Source: a gamma proteobacterium HdN1
Lineage (GTDB): Bacteria; Pseudomonadota; Gammaproteobacteria; Pseudomonadales; Ketobacteraceae
Length of the DNA stretch: 64,000 nt
Assembly (NCBI GenBank): GCA_000198515.1
Contig: FP929140.1
Location: forward strand, 842,527-906,526
Direction of reading: 5' to 3'
Each line of letters starts with the position of its first letter. The stretch's first letter is position 1. The position numbers were made by a program, and so were the translations under genes. Below the pieces are notes generated by a model. It saw only the letters and a program-made list of their open reading frames with translations. It was not told the origin of the DNA and did not search any database. This document shows, piece after piece, positions 28,701-35,244 of this stretch.

Positions 28701-29714
28701 AACACGCGCACTTGCCCAGTATTTCGCAGCAATGCAGATGCAGAACTCACCAAGAAGATTTATCGCCACACGCCTGTTTTGTGGCAAGAGCGCACAGAGG
28801 AGGGTGAAGAGAAAAACCCTTGGCAGCTTCAGTTCATGCTTATGTTCATGATGAATACCGATAGCTATCGTTTCAAAGACGCCCCCACCACCGAAGCACT
28901 GCCGCTCTACGAAGCCAAAATGATTCACCAGTTCGACCACCGCTGGGCCACCTACACCACCAACCGCGCCCTGAGCGAAGTCGAAGGGAGCCGCGATGCC
29001 ACGCTGCCTGAAAAAGCCGACCCAGATTTCACTGCCACCCCGCGCTACTGGGTAAGCAAGGCAGATGTGGAACAGCGCCTGCACAGCAAAGGCTGGCAAC
29101 GCGGCTGGCTTATGGGCTGGCGGGATATTTGCCGAGCTACCGACGAGCGCACCGTGATTGCCAGCGTGGTGCCGAGGGTGGGAACTGGCGATACCTTGCT
29201 GCTGATGTTCCCGAATCCCGAGCATGGTGCGAAGATCGCTTGCCTTCTGGCTGACCAATGTTCGCTAGTTCACGACTATGTGGCTAGGCAGAAAATTGGT
29301 GGCACTCATCTTAAATATCACATGAAAAAGCAGATCGTGAATCTGCCCCCCGACCACTACACCGAAGCCGACCTCGCCTTCATCGTCCCGCGCGTACTGG
29401 AGCTGACCTACACCGCCCACGACCTCAAACCCTGGGCACAAGACCTAGGCTTTGACGGCAATCCCTTCCCCTGGGAAGAAACCCGCCGCGCCACCTTGCG
29501 CGCCGAACTCGACGCCTACTACGCCAAGCTTTACGGCCTCAGCCGCGATGAACTGCGCTATATCCTCGACCCCGCCGACATCATGGGCGAAGATTACCCC
29601 TCAGAAACCTTCCGCGTGCTCAAAAACAAAGAACAAAAAGAACACGGCGAGTATCGTACGCAAAGGTTGGTGCTGGAGGCGTGGGACGCTTTAGAAGCCG
29701 GGATACTGACATGA
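25797..29714 (+). CDS. Large Eco57I-type N6-adenine DNA methyltransferase
   Basis: A 1305-residue protein with a class gamma N6-adenine methyltransferase core. Motif I DPACGSGHFLLAAA lies near 511-524, GVDRNPMAVELARTALW near 563 is the Eco57I-family continuation, and the catalytic NPPW is at about 781. A long helical insert separates motif I from motif IV. A target-recognition-like region occupies the C-terminal third. Its size and neighbours match DrmMI of DISARM class 1 and type IIG/PglX-like enzymes. I see no clear PD-(D/E)xK nuclease motif at the N-terminus. It probably marks host DNA as self. It overlaps the fic gene by four bases (ATGA). Confidence 0.88.
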   Translation: MKKLRKTQAALNLPTLTLEGGLFLPDQLEKAALGSAQWQTEADYGTPKGLKLKDDYSRAFQIACAQWKQFAAQLERVDVDAAALTQNFVQELLRDAFGYATVQSCPGIQLGERCYPVNLLAGNTPVVVAPHTIALHEPDAQFAIAGSGTRKKSAFMLMQELLNASADHLWGIACNGKTLRLLRDAATLTRPSFVEIDLADLLGGQRYAEFANVWRLLHASRAAGKPEECIWEKWRAAGQEEGTRVRDGLRLGVTDALLILGEGFLQHPANDALRAQLHNGALSKDAYFQQLLRLIYRLIFVFSVEERGLLHPRSQGQGDSKEAQAARRAYAEGYALGRLRDLCLKRRARNRYDDHWQALRIVFKGLSQGEPRLALPALGGLFAQSQCPALDAASLSNAHLLAAMQQLRWASHKGVLAPVDYRNMGAEELGSVYESLLELVPEIDLPARKFGFVGLTSEGSTAGNARKLSGSYYTPDSLVQELIKSALDPVIEQRLAAQPESPVEALLAIRVIDPACGSGHFLLAAARRLAEKLAQLRAASSENGEQSEQDFRHALREVIATCIFGVDRNPMAVELARTALWLEGFEEGRPLGFLDHHLQVGDALLGLTDLKTLELGIAKDAFKALSGDDKEVCKQLGKANTAALKDLEKKRNNPQFSFKLHDETQLTELQRLEALPENTTQQIAAKEVAYRAFLEQANTSRLALAADLLLGAYLLPKTTATQAHISTSATLYLTLLGDTLPAAQQGALSAAQAACREARVLHWPLAFAQVFASGGFDCVLGNPPWEMLQLDPQEFFATRQPEVANAKHMAARDKMIAELAETNPRLHAEYWQAVRRTEAAQNFIHASGRFPTSGFGRLNLAYLFTELFLDLRGREGRSGLIVPTGIATDSFSQHLFNRIANGNLISLYDIENRDKLFAAVDSRMKFCLLTLGAAAAAQFVCFATRVEQLADPRRRFSLTPDDFGLLNPNTRTCPVFRSNADAELTKKIYRHTPVLWQERTEEGEEKNPWQLQFMLMFMMNTDSYRFKDAPTTEALPLYEAKMIHQFDHRWATYTTNRALSEVEGSRDATLPEKADPDFTATPRYWVSKADVEQRLHSKGWQRGWLMGWRDICRATDERTVIASVVPRVGTGDTLLLMFPNPEHGAKIACLLADQCSLVHDYVARQKIGGTHLKYHMKKQIVNLPPDHYTEADLAFIVPRVLELTYTAHDLKPWAQDLGFDGNPFPWEETRRATLRAELDAYYAKLYGLSRDELRYILDPADIMGEDYPSETFRVLKNKEQKEHGEYRTQRLVLEAWDALEAGILT

Positions 29715-30742
29715 GTTATCAGCCGCCTTACACCATCACGCCAGCAATAGTGAGTCTGATTGTCGAGATCATCGGTCGCTATACCTTGCTGGCCGAGCAG
29801 CGCCTGACTCCGCATCTGCGCCGAGCAAGCCGCATCCGCACCATTCAAGCCTCGCTAGCGATCGAGAACAACACGCTCTCTGTTGAACAGGTGACCGCTG
29901 TTATCGAAGGCAAGCATGTCTTGGGGCACCCCCGTGAGATTCAGGAAGTTCGCAATGCCTTTGCCGCTTACGAGGCGATGGCGGGTTGGGATATCAGCGC
30001 CGAAAAAGACCTGCTGGCCGCTCATGATTTGCTGATGCGCGGACTGGTGGATGAAACTGGCTGCTATCGTTCAGGTGGTGTCGGTATCTTCCGTGGTGAA
30101 CAGCTGGTACATATGGCACCTCCTGCTAATCGTGTCCCTAAATTGATGACAGATTTACTCAAATGGCTGAAAAACACCCAAGAACATCCCTTGGTGGCCA
30201 GTTGCATCTTTCATTACGAGTTTGAATTCATTCATCCGTTTGCCGATGGTAACGGGCGAATGGGGCGGTTGTGGCAAACATTGATCCTGCGGCATTGGCG
30301 CCCACTGCTGGCTTACCTGCCGGTCGAGACGGTAGTTCACGCACGGCAAGAGGCGTATTACCGTGTGCTGGCGATAGCCGACAAGCAGGCGGATTCCACC
30401 CCGTTTATCTTGTTTATGTTAAGCGCGTTGCGCGACGCCTTGGGCGAGGCCGTGGCCACCGGACAGCCAACCGACCAAGCAACCGACCAAGCAACCGATC
30501 AAGTAACCGATCAAGTAGGTGCATTGATCCGCGTGATAGGGAATGGCGAGCTGAAAAGCAACGAACTGATGCAGGCCCTAGGTCTTTCGCACCGCGCCAC
30601 GTTTCGGAACAACTACCTCAATCCGGCGTTGGAAAACAATTGGATCGAACGCACTCAACCCGATGCCCCGCGCAGCCCGACACAACGCTATCGGTTGTCC
30701 GGCAAAGCTCAACGCTGGCTGCTTAACCATGTTGGCAAGTAG
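29711..30742 (+). CDS. Fic-domain AMP-transferase with N-terminal inhibitory helix and winged helix
   Basis: About 343 residues. The active loop HPFADGNGRMGR (about 175-186) fits H-x-F-x-D-G-N-G-R-x-x-R, so AMPylation of a protein Tyr/Ser/Thr is expected. SLAIEN (about 48-53) fits the inhibitory motif [S/T]xxxE[G/N], in which the Glu blocks the active Arg, so it is a self-inhibited class II Fic. After residue 250 a TDQ repeat linker leads to a C-terminal winged helix. ATG at 29711 forms an ATGA overlap with the methylase stop; an in-frame ATG 30 bases earlier lies inside the methylase. Coupling to the methylase suggests a sensor or effector role in the system. Confidence 0.9.
   Translation: MSYQPPYTITPAIVSLIVEIIGRYTLLAEQRLTPHLRRASRIRTIQASLAIENNTLSVEQVTAVIEGKHVLGHPREIQEVRNAFAAYEAMAGWDISAEKDLLAAHDLLMRGLVDETGCYRSGGVGIFRGEQLVHMAPPANRVPKLMTDLLKWLKNTQEHPLVASCIFHYEFEFIHPFADGNGRMGRLWQTLILRHWRPLLAYLPVETVVHARQEAYYRVLAIADKQADSTPFILFMLSALRDALGEAVATGQPTDQATDQATDQVTDQVGALIRVIGNGELKSNELMQALGLSHRATFRNNYLNPALENNWIERTQPDAPRSPTQRYRLSGKAQRWLLNHVGK
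30469..30516 (+). repeat. Four 12-bp units in the Fic linker
   Basis: Four consecutive 12-base units (30469, 30481, 30493, 30505) encode repeated T-D-Q-(A/V). The unit length is a multiple of three, so slippage would change linker length without breaking the frame. Confidence 0.9.
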
Positions 30743-30754
30743 GAAAGAGCAAAC

Positions 30755-31540
30755 ATGAACCTACTACAACGCGCTCTCATCGAAAAAACCGGCAACGACA
30801 ATGGTTTTGAGCATGTTGTGGCCTCGGATACCGGCGGTGTGACCTTGGCCTCAGCGCGCCATGCCAATCGCGCATTGGTCGGTTTGGAAGGCGGCGTATA
30901 TCAGGTGCGTTTCCAAACGGCCTCATCGTCCTTGCTGCCGGAATTGCAGCGCAGCTTTCCCGCTTGGTGCACTGTGGATGCGTTTCTGCCCATCACCGAG
31001 GCGGATCTAGCCGCATTACTGCGCCGCACGGCCAGCCTTTCGCGGGCACTGCCTAGTCAGGCCGCGAATGATTACCAGCAGGCAGTGGCCGCAGAATTGG
31101 CGGTTTTATCACAACAGACCGCAGGTATTACCGGAACCGAAACCGAACGCATGGTTCGCCAACGTGTAGGCCAAGACAAATTTCGCAGTGCCATGCTGGA
31201 CTACTGGGGCGGCGCCTGCGCCGTGACGGGCGTAGCCATACCGGAGGTGCTGCGTGCCAGCCATGCCAAGCCTTGGGCCGAGTGCGCGACCGACGCCGAG
31301 CGCTTGGATGTATTCAACGGCTTTTTGCTCAGCGCCAATTTAGATGCGCTGTTTGACCGATTTTTGATTAGCTTTGACGAGCAAGGGGTGCTAATTACCG
31401 CACCCGCACTAGCAGGCATCGACTTGCGTCCTTTAGGGATCGTGCCCGGGATGAAGTTGCGCTGGATGGATGCGCTACACACGCCCTACCTGACGTTTCA
31501 TCGAGCTCGATTATTCCAGACTCGCTCAGCAAGCGTCTGA
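30755..31540 (+). CDS. HNH_2-family endonuclease
   Basis: A 261-residue protein with a C-terminal HNH_2 domain. The pattern VGQDKFR, then CAVTGV, RASHAKPWAE near 165-175 and NGFLLSANLDALFDR is that of free-standing HNH nucleases found in restriction-type loci. The first His of the motif is in ASHAKPW, and the Asn/His-equivalent positions lie in NGFLLSANLDALFD. The N-terminal 120 residues are not recognised and may bind target or partner. It lies 12 bases after fic and closes the operon. DISARM normally has a PLD nuclease (DrmC) that is absent here, so this HNH may be the cutter. Confidence 0.85.
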   Translation: MNLLQRALIEKTGNDNGFEHVVASDTGGVTLASARHANRALVGLEGGVYQVRFQTASSSLLPELQRSFPAWCTVDAFLPITEADLAALLRRTASLSRALPSQAANDYQQAVAAELAVLSQQTAGITGTETERMVRQRVGQDKFRSAMLDYWGGACAVTGVAIPEVLRASHAKPWAECATDAERLDVFNGFLLSANLDALFDRFLISFDEQGVLITAPALAGIDLRPLGIVPGMKLRWMDALHTPYLTFHRARLFQTRSASV

Positions 31541-31604
31541 AAAGACAGGGAAGAAACAACGATGAGTACGTCGTTTGCCTTCCGACGCCAGTTCAGCTCC
31601 CAAT

Positions 31605-31643
31605 GTGTAGGGGCGTTGTGTAGGGGCGTTGTGTAGGGGCGTT
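31605..31643. repeat. Three perfect 13-bp tandem repeats
   Basis: Units at 31605, 31618 and 31631 are identical (GTGTAGGGGCGTT). They lie in the gap between the HNH gene and the antitoxin gene, with no coding assignment. They could be a binding site array or a slippage product. Confidence 0.9.
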
Positions 31644-31767
31644 ACTCGTCGGTGTCGCACCAAACCTGCAGGCTCGACCCGCACAATGCCTTTGACTAAA
31701 CGTGGTAGCAAACCTTCCTGTCTTGCTCTATCATGAAACATCAAGATGAATCATGATGGAAATGGCC

Positions 31768-31998
31768 ATGACGACTGCTGCACGCAAAAAATTTTCCTCC
31801 CAAGCCGCGCCCGATGTGCTGGCGGCGTTACGCCAGATCGCAGAAAGCCAAGGCCGCCAGTTCCAAGCGGTACTCGATGACGCCCTGCGCGACTACATCG
31901 ACCGGCAGCAAAAAGAGCGCCCCCGCCGCCACGTGATGGCTTCTTTCGCATCCAGTCTGGATGAGTTCGACAGCCTCTACCGCGAACTGGCCAAGTAA
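31768..31998 (+). CDS. Ribbon-helix-helix-like antitoxin of the Doc module
   Basis: About 76 residues, directly before a Doc toxin. The N-terminal ARKKFSSQAAPDVLAALRQIAESQGR pattern (read as an R-K-K-F start and a following helix) resembles small ribbon-helix-helix antitoxins, and the C-terminal part (about 45-76) should bind the toxin. Four in-frame ATGs occur between 31753 and 31768; GGAA stands about seven bases before the last, which also fits relatives of the family. It would repress its own promoter and neutralise the toxin. It is not of the Phd sequence type. Confidence 0.75.
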   Translation: MTTAARKKFSSQAAPDVLAALRQIAESQGRQFQAVLDDALRDYIDRQQKERPRRHVMASFASSLDEFDSLYRELAK

Positions 31999-32001
31999 AC
32001 C

Positions 32002-32382
32002 GTGGCGCACGATTTCCTGACCGTGGCCGATGTGCTCGGCATGCACACGGTGCTAATGCAGCGTTACGGCGGCGCGTCGGGCTTGCGTGATCCGGGAGCG
32101 CTGGAGGCGGCCCTGTTCCGCCCGCAGACCGGCTACTACGATGACGTCGTGGCTGAGGCGGCTGCCTTGCTGGAAAGCCTAGCAATCAACCACCCGTTTG
32201 TGGACGGAAACAAGCGCATCGCCTTTGCGGCGGCCGACGTGTTCCTTCGCATCAATGGCTGGCGCTTGCAGCGCGCCCCGATGCAGATTTATACGGAGAT
32301 GATGCAGATGTTCGAGTCGGGCACCTTCGATATCGCCCACCTCGATCCGTGGCTGCGGTCGTTTGCTGTTGCCACAGAGTGA
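32002..32382 (+). CDS. doc: Doc-type Fic-fold toxin
   Basis: A 126-residue death-on-curing family toxin. The active loop HPFVDGNKR near residue 64 is the Doc form of the Fic motif (H-x-F-x-D-G-N-K-R), which in Doc transfers phosphate to elongation factor Tu instead of AMP. The helix after it (IAFAAADVFLRINGW) is typical. The start is GTG at 32002, three bases after the antitoxin stop, so the two are coupled. The module may stabilise the neighbouring defence island. Confidence 0.9.
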   Translation: MAHDFLTVADVLGMHTVLMQRYGGASGLRDPGALEAALFRPQTGYYDDVVAEAAALLESLAINHPFVDGNKRIAFAAADVFLRINGWRLQRAPMQIYTEMMQMFESGTFDIAHLDPWLRSFAVATE

Positions 32383-32434
32383 TGTCGTGAACCAGAAAAC
32401 ACCCAATCTGCTGACTCAGGCTGCGATGGAAAAT

Positions 32435-32492
32435 GATGGAGCTTCCCGCTGCATGAGCCTAAACCGGTGTCCAGTTTTGCTTGACCGCTACA
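32435..32492 (+). mobile_element. IS3-family right-end remnant, copy 1
   Basis: This 58-base stretch matches 34736-34793 with about six differences. It contains the last codons of a transposase (ending GCATGA) and the terminal repeat that starts TGTCCAG at 32468. Nothing of the rest of the IS remains on its left, where the doc gene ends 52 bases earlier. Confidence 0.75.
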
Positions 32493-32935
32493 TGGCGCAA
32501 CGTGATGAGGTAGCAGGGTTTGATGCCTGACCGGTGGCCTTGGTTGACGATGAACCGCCGCGCGTAAGTTGTTAATTTTACAGTGGCACCATCTGCGCCT
32601 ACCCGCAGGCCAAACAGAGAATAGAGGCGGCTCTGGCCGAGAAAGCGGTTGATTTGGAGTGTTTCGGCAGGTGGCCACCCGCAGCACAGATGGCCAGAAC
32701 CCCGCGTGACGCGGGGATTCGCGCAAAGAAAAAGGGCCCGGAGAATATCCAAGCACTTCAATATGGTGGTGGAACACGGAACCGAACCCGCGTCCGTTTT
32801 CCCCACCCAGATAGTAACGCCTTAGCCTTGAGTGCGTGGATTCGACGATTTGGGCGCGCCCGTGACGACTTTTGGCTGCGTCCCCACGTCATGAAAGCGC
32901 CTCTGTGCCCACTGGCTATGGCCGCTTGCCGCAAA
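32493..32935. other. Non-coding patchwork between IS remnant and AbiE promoter
   Basis: No open frame here has both a start with a ribosome site and recognisable content. A strong hairpin CCCCGCGTGACGCGGGG lies near 32700-32716. At 32764-32796 the sequence resembles the complement of a tmRNA 3' end (begins TGGTGG, ends GAACCCGCGTCCG), which could be an old attachment-site scar. Confidence 0.4.
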
Positions 32936-32973
32936 TTGCGGTTTGTCAGATACTGATTTATACTTCTGACAAA
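32936..32973 (+). promoter_or_regulatory. Promoter and operator of the AbiE-type module
   Basis: TTGCGG (32936-32941), 17-base spacer, TATACT (32959-32964). An inverted repeat TTTGTCAG (32942-32949) / CTGACAAA (32966-32973) brackets the -10 box. This fits autorepression by the antitoxin, as known for AbiEi. Confidence 0.7.
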
Positions 32974-32985
32974 GGAGCCATGACC

Positions 32986-33597
32986 ATGAGCCATCTTGCC
33001 GAGAACATCTTGTCTGCCGCCCGGGCCATGCCCGAGGGAGGGCTGTTGTCGCCCAAGGAGTTCCTGCACCTAGGTTCGCGGGCAGCCATCGACAAAACCC
33101 TGTCCCGACTGGCTCAGGAGGGGAAGCTGCTGCGCGTGAGCCGTGGTTCCTATGTCGCACCCCATCAGGGCCGGTTTGGTTCCCGCCCGCCGTCCACAGA
33201 ATCCGTGGTGCAGGCCATCGAGGCCACCAGCGGTGAAACGGTGGTGGCCAATGGCGCAGCCGAAGCCAACGCGCTGGGCCTGACCACGCAGGTTCCGACC
33301 CGCGAGGTTTTTCTCACCTCTGGTGCATCCCGCATCCTGCATCTCGGCAGCCGTTGCGTGGAGCTCAAGCACGCTAACCGCTGGCAATTGCTGTTGGGCA
33401 AGCGTCCCGCAGGCAAGGTGATCCGTGCGTTGTCATGGTTGGGGCCGGAGGCCGCACCGGCGGCGCTGGAGCAACTGCGCCCCAAACTGCCCGAGTCCGA
33501 ATGGGAGGCCGTGCGTAGTGCTCGGGCCGCATTGCCTAGCTGGATGGCCAAAGTGGTCAGCGAGGCCCTGCAAAATGAGATTGGGGCACATGGCTGA
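32986..33597 (+). CDS. AbiEi/DUF6088-type antitoxin
   Basis: About 203 residues, with an N-terminal winged helix (LSPKEFLHLGSRAAIDKTLSRLAQEGKLLRVSRG, read as its core) and a following domain typical of type IV antitoxins of the AbiEi/DUF6088 group. Two ATGs are close together; the second (32986) has GGAG eight bases ahead, while the first has it only two bases ahead. Its stop overlaps the toxin start by eight bases. It should bind the inverted repeat in its promoter and counter the toxin without direct contact. Confidence 0.85.
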   Translation: MSHLAENILSAARAMPEGGLLSPKEFLHLGSRAAIDKTLSRLAQEGKLLRVSRGSYVAPHQGRFGSRPPSTESVVQAIEATSGETVVANGAAEANALGLTTQVPTREVFLTSGASRILHLGSRCVELKHANRWQLLLGKRPAGKVIRALSWLGPEAAPAALEQLRPKLPESEWEAVRSARAALPSWMAKVVSEALQNEIGAHG

Positions 33598-34612
33598 GTC
33601 TTGGTTTTCACTCAGCCGGGAAGATCAAGTCGAAGCTCTGGAGTTTGCTGCCGCTCGCACCGGGCGGCCTGCGCACTTGCTTGAAAAAGACATCTGGGTG
33701 GTCTGGGTGCTGTCGGCCATTTACGAATCCGACTTGGCCAGCAAGCTCACTTTCAAGGGCGGCACCTCGTTGTCCAAGGTCTATCGCGTCATCGACCGGT
33801 TCTCCGAGGACGTGGATCTCACCTATGACATCCGCGAACTGGCCGCCGACCTGTTGAAGCAAGGCAACCCCATTCCCGATTCTGCCAGCCAGGAGAAAAA
33901 GATCAGCAGCGCGGTGCGCCATCGTCTGCCCGACTGGATCGAGGCGACGGTCAGGCCGGTCATCGTGGCGGCACTGACGAAAGCAGGGCTGGACGCGAGC
34001 CTGACGCTGGCAGGCAAAGATCGGGACAGACTGACCCTGTCGTATCCAGCTGTCAAAACGGGAACCGGCTATTCAGCGCCGACGATCCAGTTGGAGTTTG
34101 GTGCCCGCGCCACGGGCGAGCCGCACCATGTTCAGCCCGTGGCTTGCGACATTGCGCCGGAAATCGACGGCGTCACTTTCCCTGTCGCACAGCCCTTGGT
34201 GATGGCGGCAGAGCGCACCTTCTGGGAAAAGGCCACGGCATCGCACGTATATTGCCTGCAGGGACGGCTGCGCGGCGAGCGCTATTCCCGTCACTGGTAT
34301 GACTTGGCCGCCATCGCAAAAACGCCGCATTTTGCTGCGGCCTGCGCTGATCGGGCGCTGGCCCGTGCCGTTGCAGAACACAAATCGATGTTTTTCGTCG
34401 AAAAAGATGCGGCCGACAACAAGATCGATTACTTCGCCGCCACCAGCGGTCAGTTGCAACTCATCCCGACGGGTGAATCGTTGACGGCACTGGAAAACGA
34501 CTACGCTGCCATGCTGGAAGATGGTTTGCTGGCGCTGAATCAGCCGAGCTTCGCCGACATCATCGAACAGTGTCGCGCCATTCAGGATGAGGCCAATCGG
34601 CAGGCCCTCTAA
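33590..34612 (+). CDS. AbiEii/AbiGii-family nucleotidyltransferase toxin
   Basis: A 340-residue nucleotidyltransferase-like toxin. The signature FKGGTSLSKVY followed by SEDVDL (about 55-80) holds the GS motif and Asp residues that bind metal and NTP in AbiEii. TFWEKATASH near 210 and HWYDLAAI near 237 are the other conserved blocks. Family members block tRNA function by adding nucleotides to the 3' end. The ATG at 33590 lies inside the antitoxin gene end. The pair is a probable abortive-infection or stabilisation module. Confidence 0.9.
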   Translation: MAESWFSLSREDQVEALEFAAARTGRPAHLLEKDIWVVWVLSAIYESDLASKLTFKGGTSLSKVYRVIDRFSEDVDLTYDIRELAADLLKQGNPIPDSASQEKKISSAVRHRLPDWIEATVRPVIVAALTKAGLDASLTLAGKDRDRLTLSYPAVKTGTGYSAPTIQLEFGARATGEPHHVQPVACDIAPEIDGVTFPVAQPLVMAAERTFWEKATASHVYCLQGRLRGERYSRHWYDLAAIAKTPHFAAACADRALARAVAEHKSMFFVEKDAADNKIDYFAATSGQLQLIPTGESLTALENDYAAMLEDGLLALNQPSFADIIEQCRAIQDEANRQAL

Positions 34613-34620
34613 ATGGGTGC

Positions 34621-34793
34621 AAATGGGCGTGTTTGTGGTTTGCCCGCAGAGTGTGATTGGCGTATTGCGCTACGTGAATCATTACTACAACCATGTGCGA
34701 CTCCATAGCCACAATGGTTACAAAACCCCGGTGACGATGGAGCTTCTCGCTGCATGAACCTAAACCGGTGTCCAGTTTTATTTGACCACCACA
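34621..34793 (+). pseudogene. IS3-family transposase C-terminal fragment and right end
   Basis: One frame reads RYVNHYYNHVRLHSHNGYKT...MELLAA and stops at 34755-34757. This is the C-terminal end of an IS3-family OrfB integrase domain (YxNxxRxH pattern). It is followed by a 25-base terminal repeat at 34769-34793, which matches the end at 63859-63883 at 21 of 25 positions. No start or 5' part is present. Confidence 0.85.
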
Positions 34794-34995
34794 GCCGCCG
34801 CTACAGGAGTCGCCAAGCACAACCGACCGACCGCAAACCCGTGCCAGCAAAGGGAGTGGCCTCAAGACCGCTCGCGAGACCACCAGAAAAAACAGAGAGC
34901 AGAGATGCGTCGGTGAGCGTGAAAGCGCAGGAGTTGGCGGGGGGGGCGCTCGCGAGATCGTCGCCGGAATCCGCGCCAACACTGGGACAACAGGC

Positions 34996-35027
34996 AAAAA
35001 AAAACCAACCGAGAGCGGTTGGTTTTT
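34996..35027. terminator. Two-way terminator, probably the original tRNA-Phe terminator
   Basis: Stem AAAACCAACC / GGTTGGTTTT with a 6-base loop, A-rich before and T-rich after, so it can work in both directions. It lies just outside the left attachment site. Before the element inserted, it would have stood directly downstream of tRNA-Phe. Between the IS end (34793) and this hairpin, about 200 bases show no feature except a run of eight G near 34939. Confidence 0.85.
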
Positions 35028-35033
35028 AGAATC

Positions 35034-35082
35034 ATGGTGGCCAGAGGCAGAATCGAACTGCCGACACGAGGATTTTCAGTCC
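35034..35082. repeat. Distal attachment site (tRNA-Phe 3' fragment)
   Basis: Identical over 49 bases to the tRNA-Phe 3' half at 41594-41642. After 35082 the match stops abruptly, so this copy is not a working tRNA. Confidence 0.97.
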
Positions 35083-35200
35083 AATTTTTTGTACTTTACC
35101 ATGCTTGGTTGTAATTGATACAATCCAGCAAAATCAAGGGCTACAGCGACTTATCCACAGATTTAGCATTGATTGAAATGGACTGTATTTTGCCCGATTT

Positions 35201-35233
35201 GCCTACAGATTGCCTACAGATTGCCTACAGATT
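35201..35233 (+). repeat. Three 11-bp arm-type repeats
   Basis: GCCTACAGATT three times head to tail (35201, 35212, 35223), just before the integrase gene. Two more copies lie at the other end of the element (41521-41542). This placement fits arm-type integrase binding sites. Confidence 0.8.
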
Positions 35234-35244
35234 TTGGAGAAGGT

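Noticed and set aside
17146-31540. BREX/Pgl system
   Set aside because: The large methylase recalls PglX, but no PglZ phosphatase, BrxC ATPase or BrxL protease gene is present, and two SF2 helicases dominate.
32459-32806. Minus-strand open frame of 115 codons between the IS remnant and AbiE
   Set aside because: It runs through the IS end and the tmRNA-like scar, so it is a chance frame.
34754-35029. Plus-strand open frame of 91 codons ending in the terminator
   Set aside because: It reads through the IS terminal repeat and terminator hairpin and has no ribosome site.
35173-35244. Longer integrase start at 35173
   Set aside because: It would translate the three 11-bp repeats. The ATG at 35245 has GGAG at the right distance.
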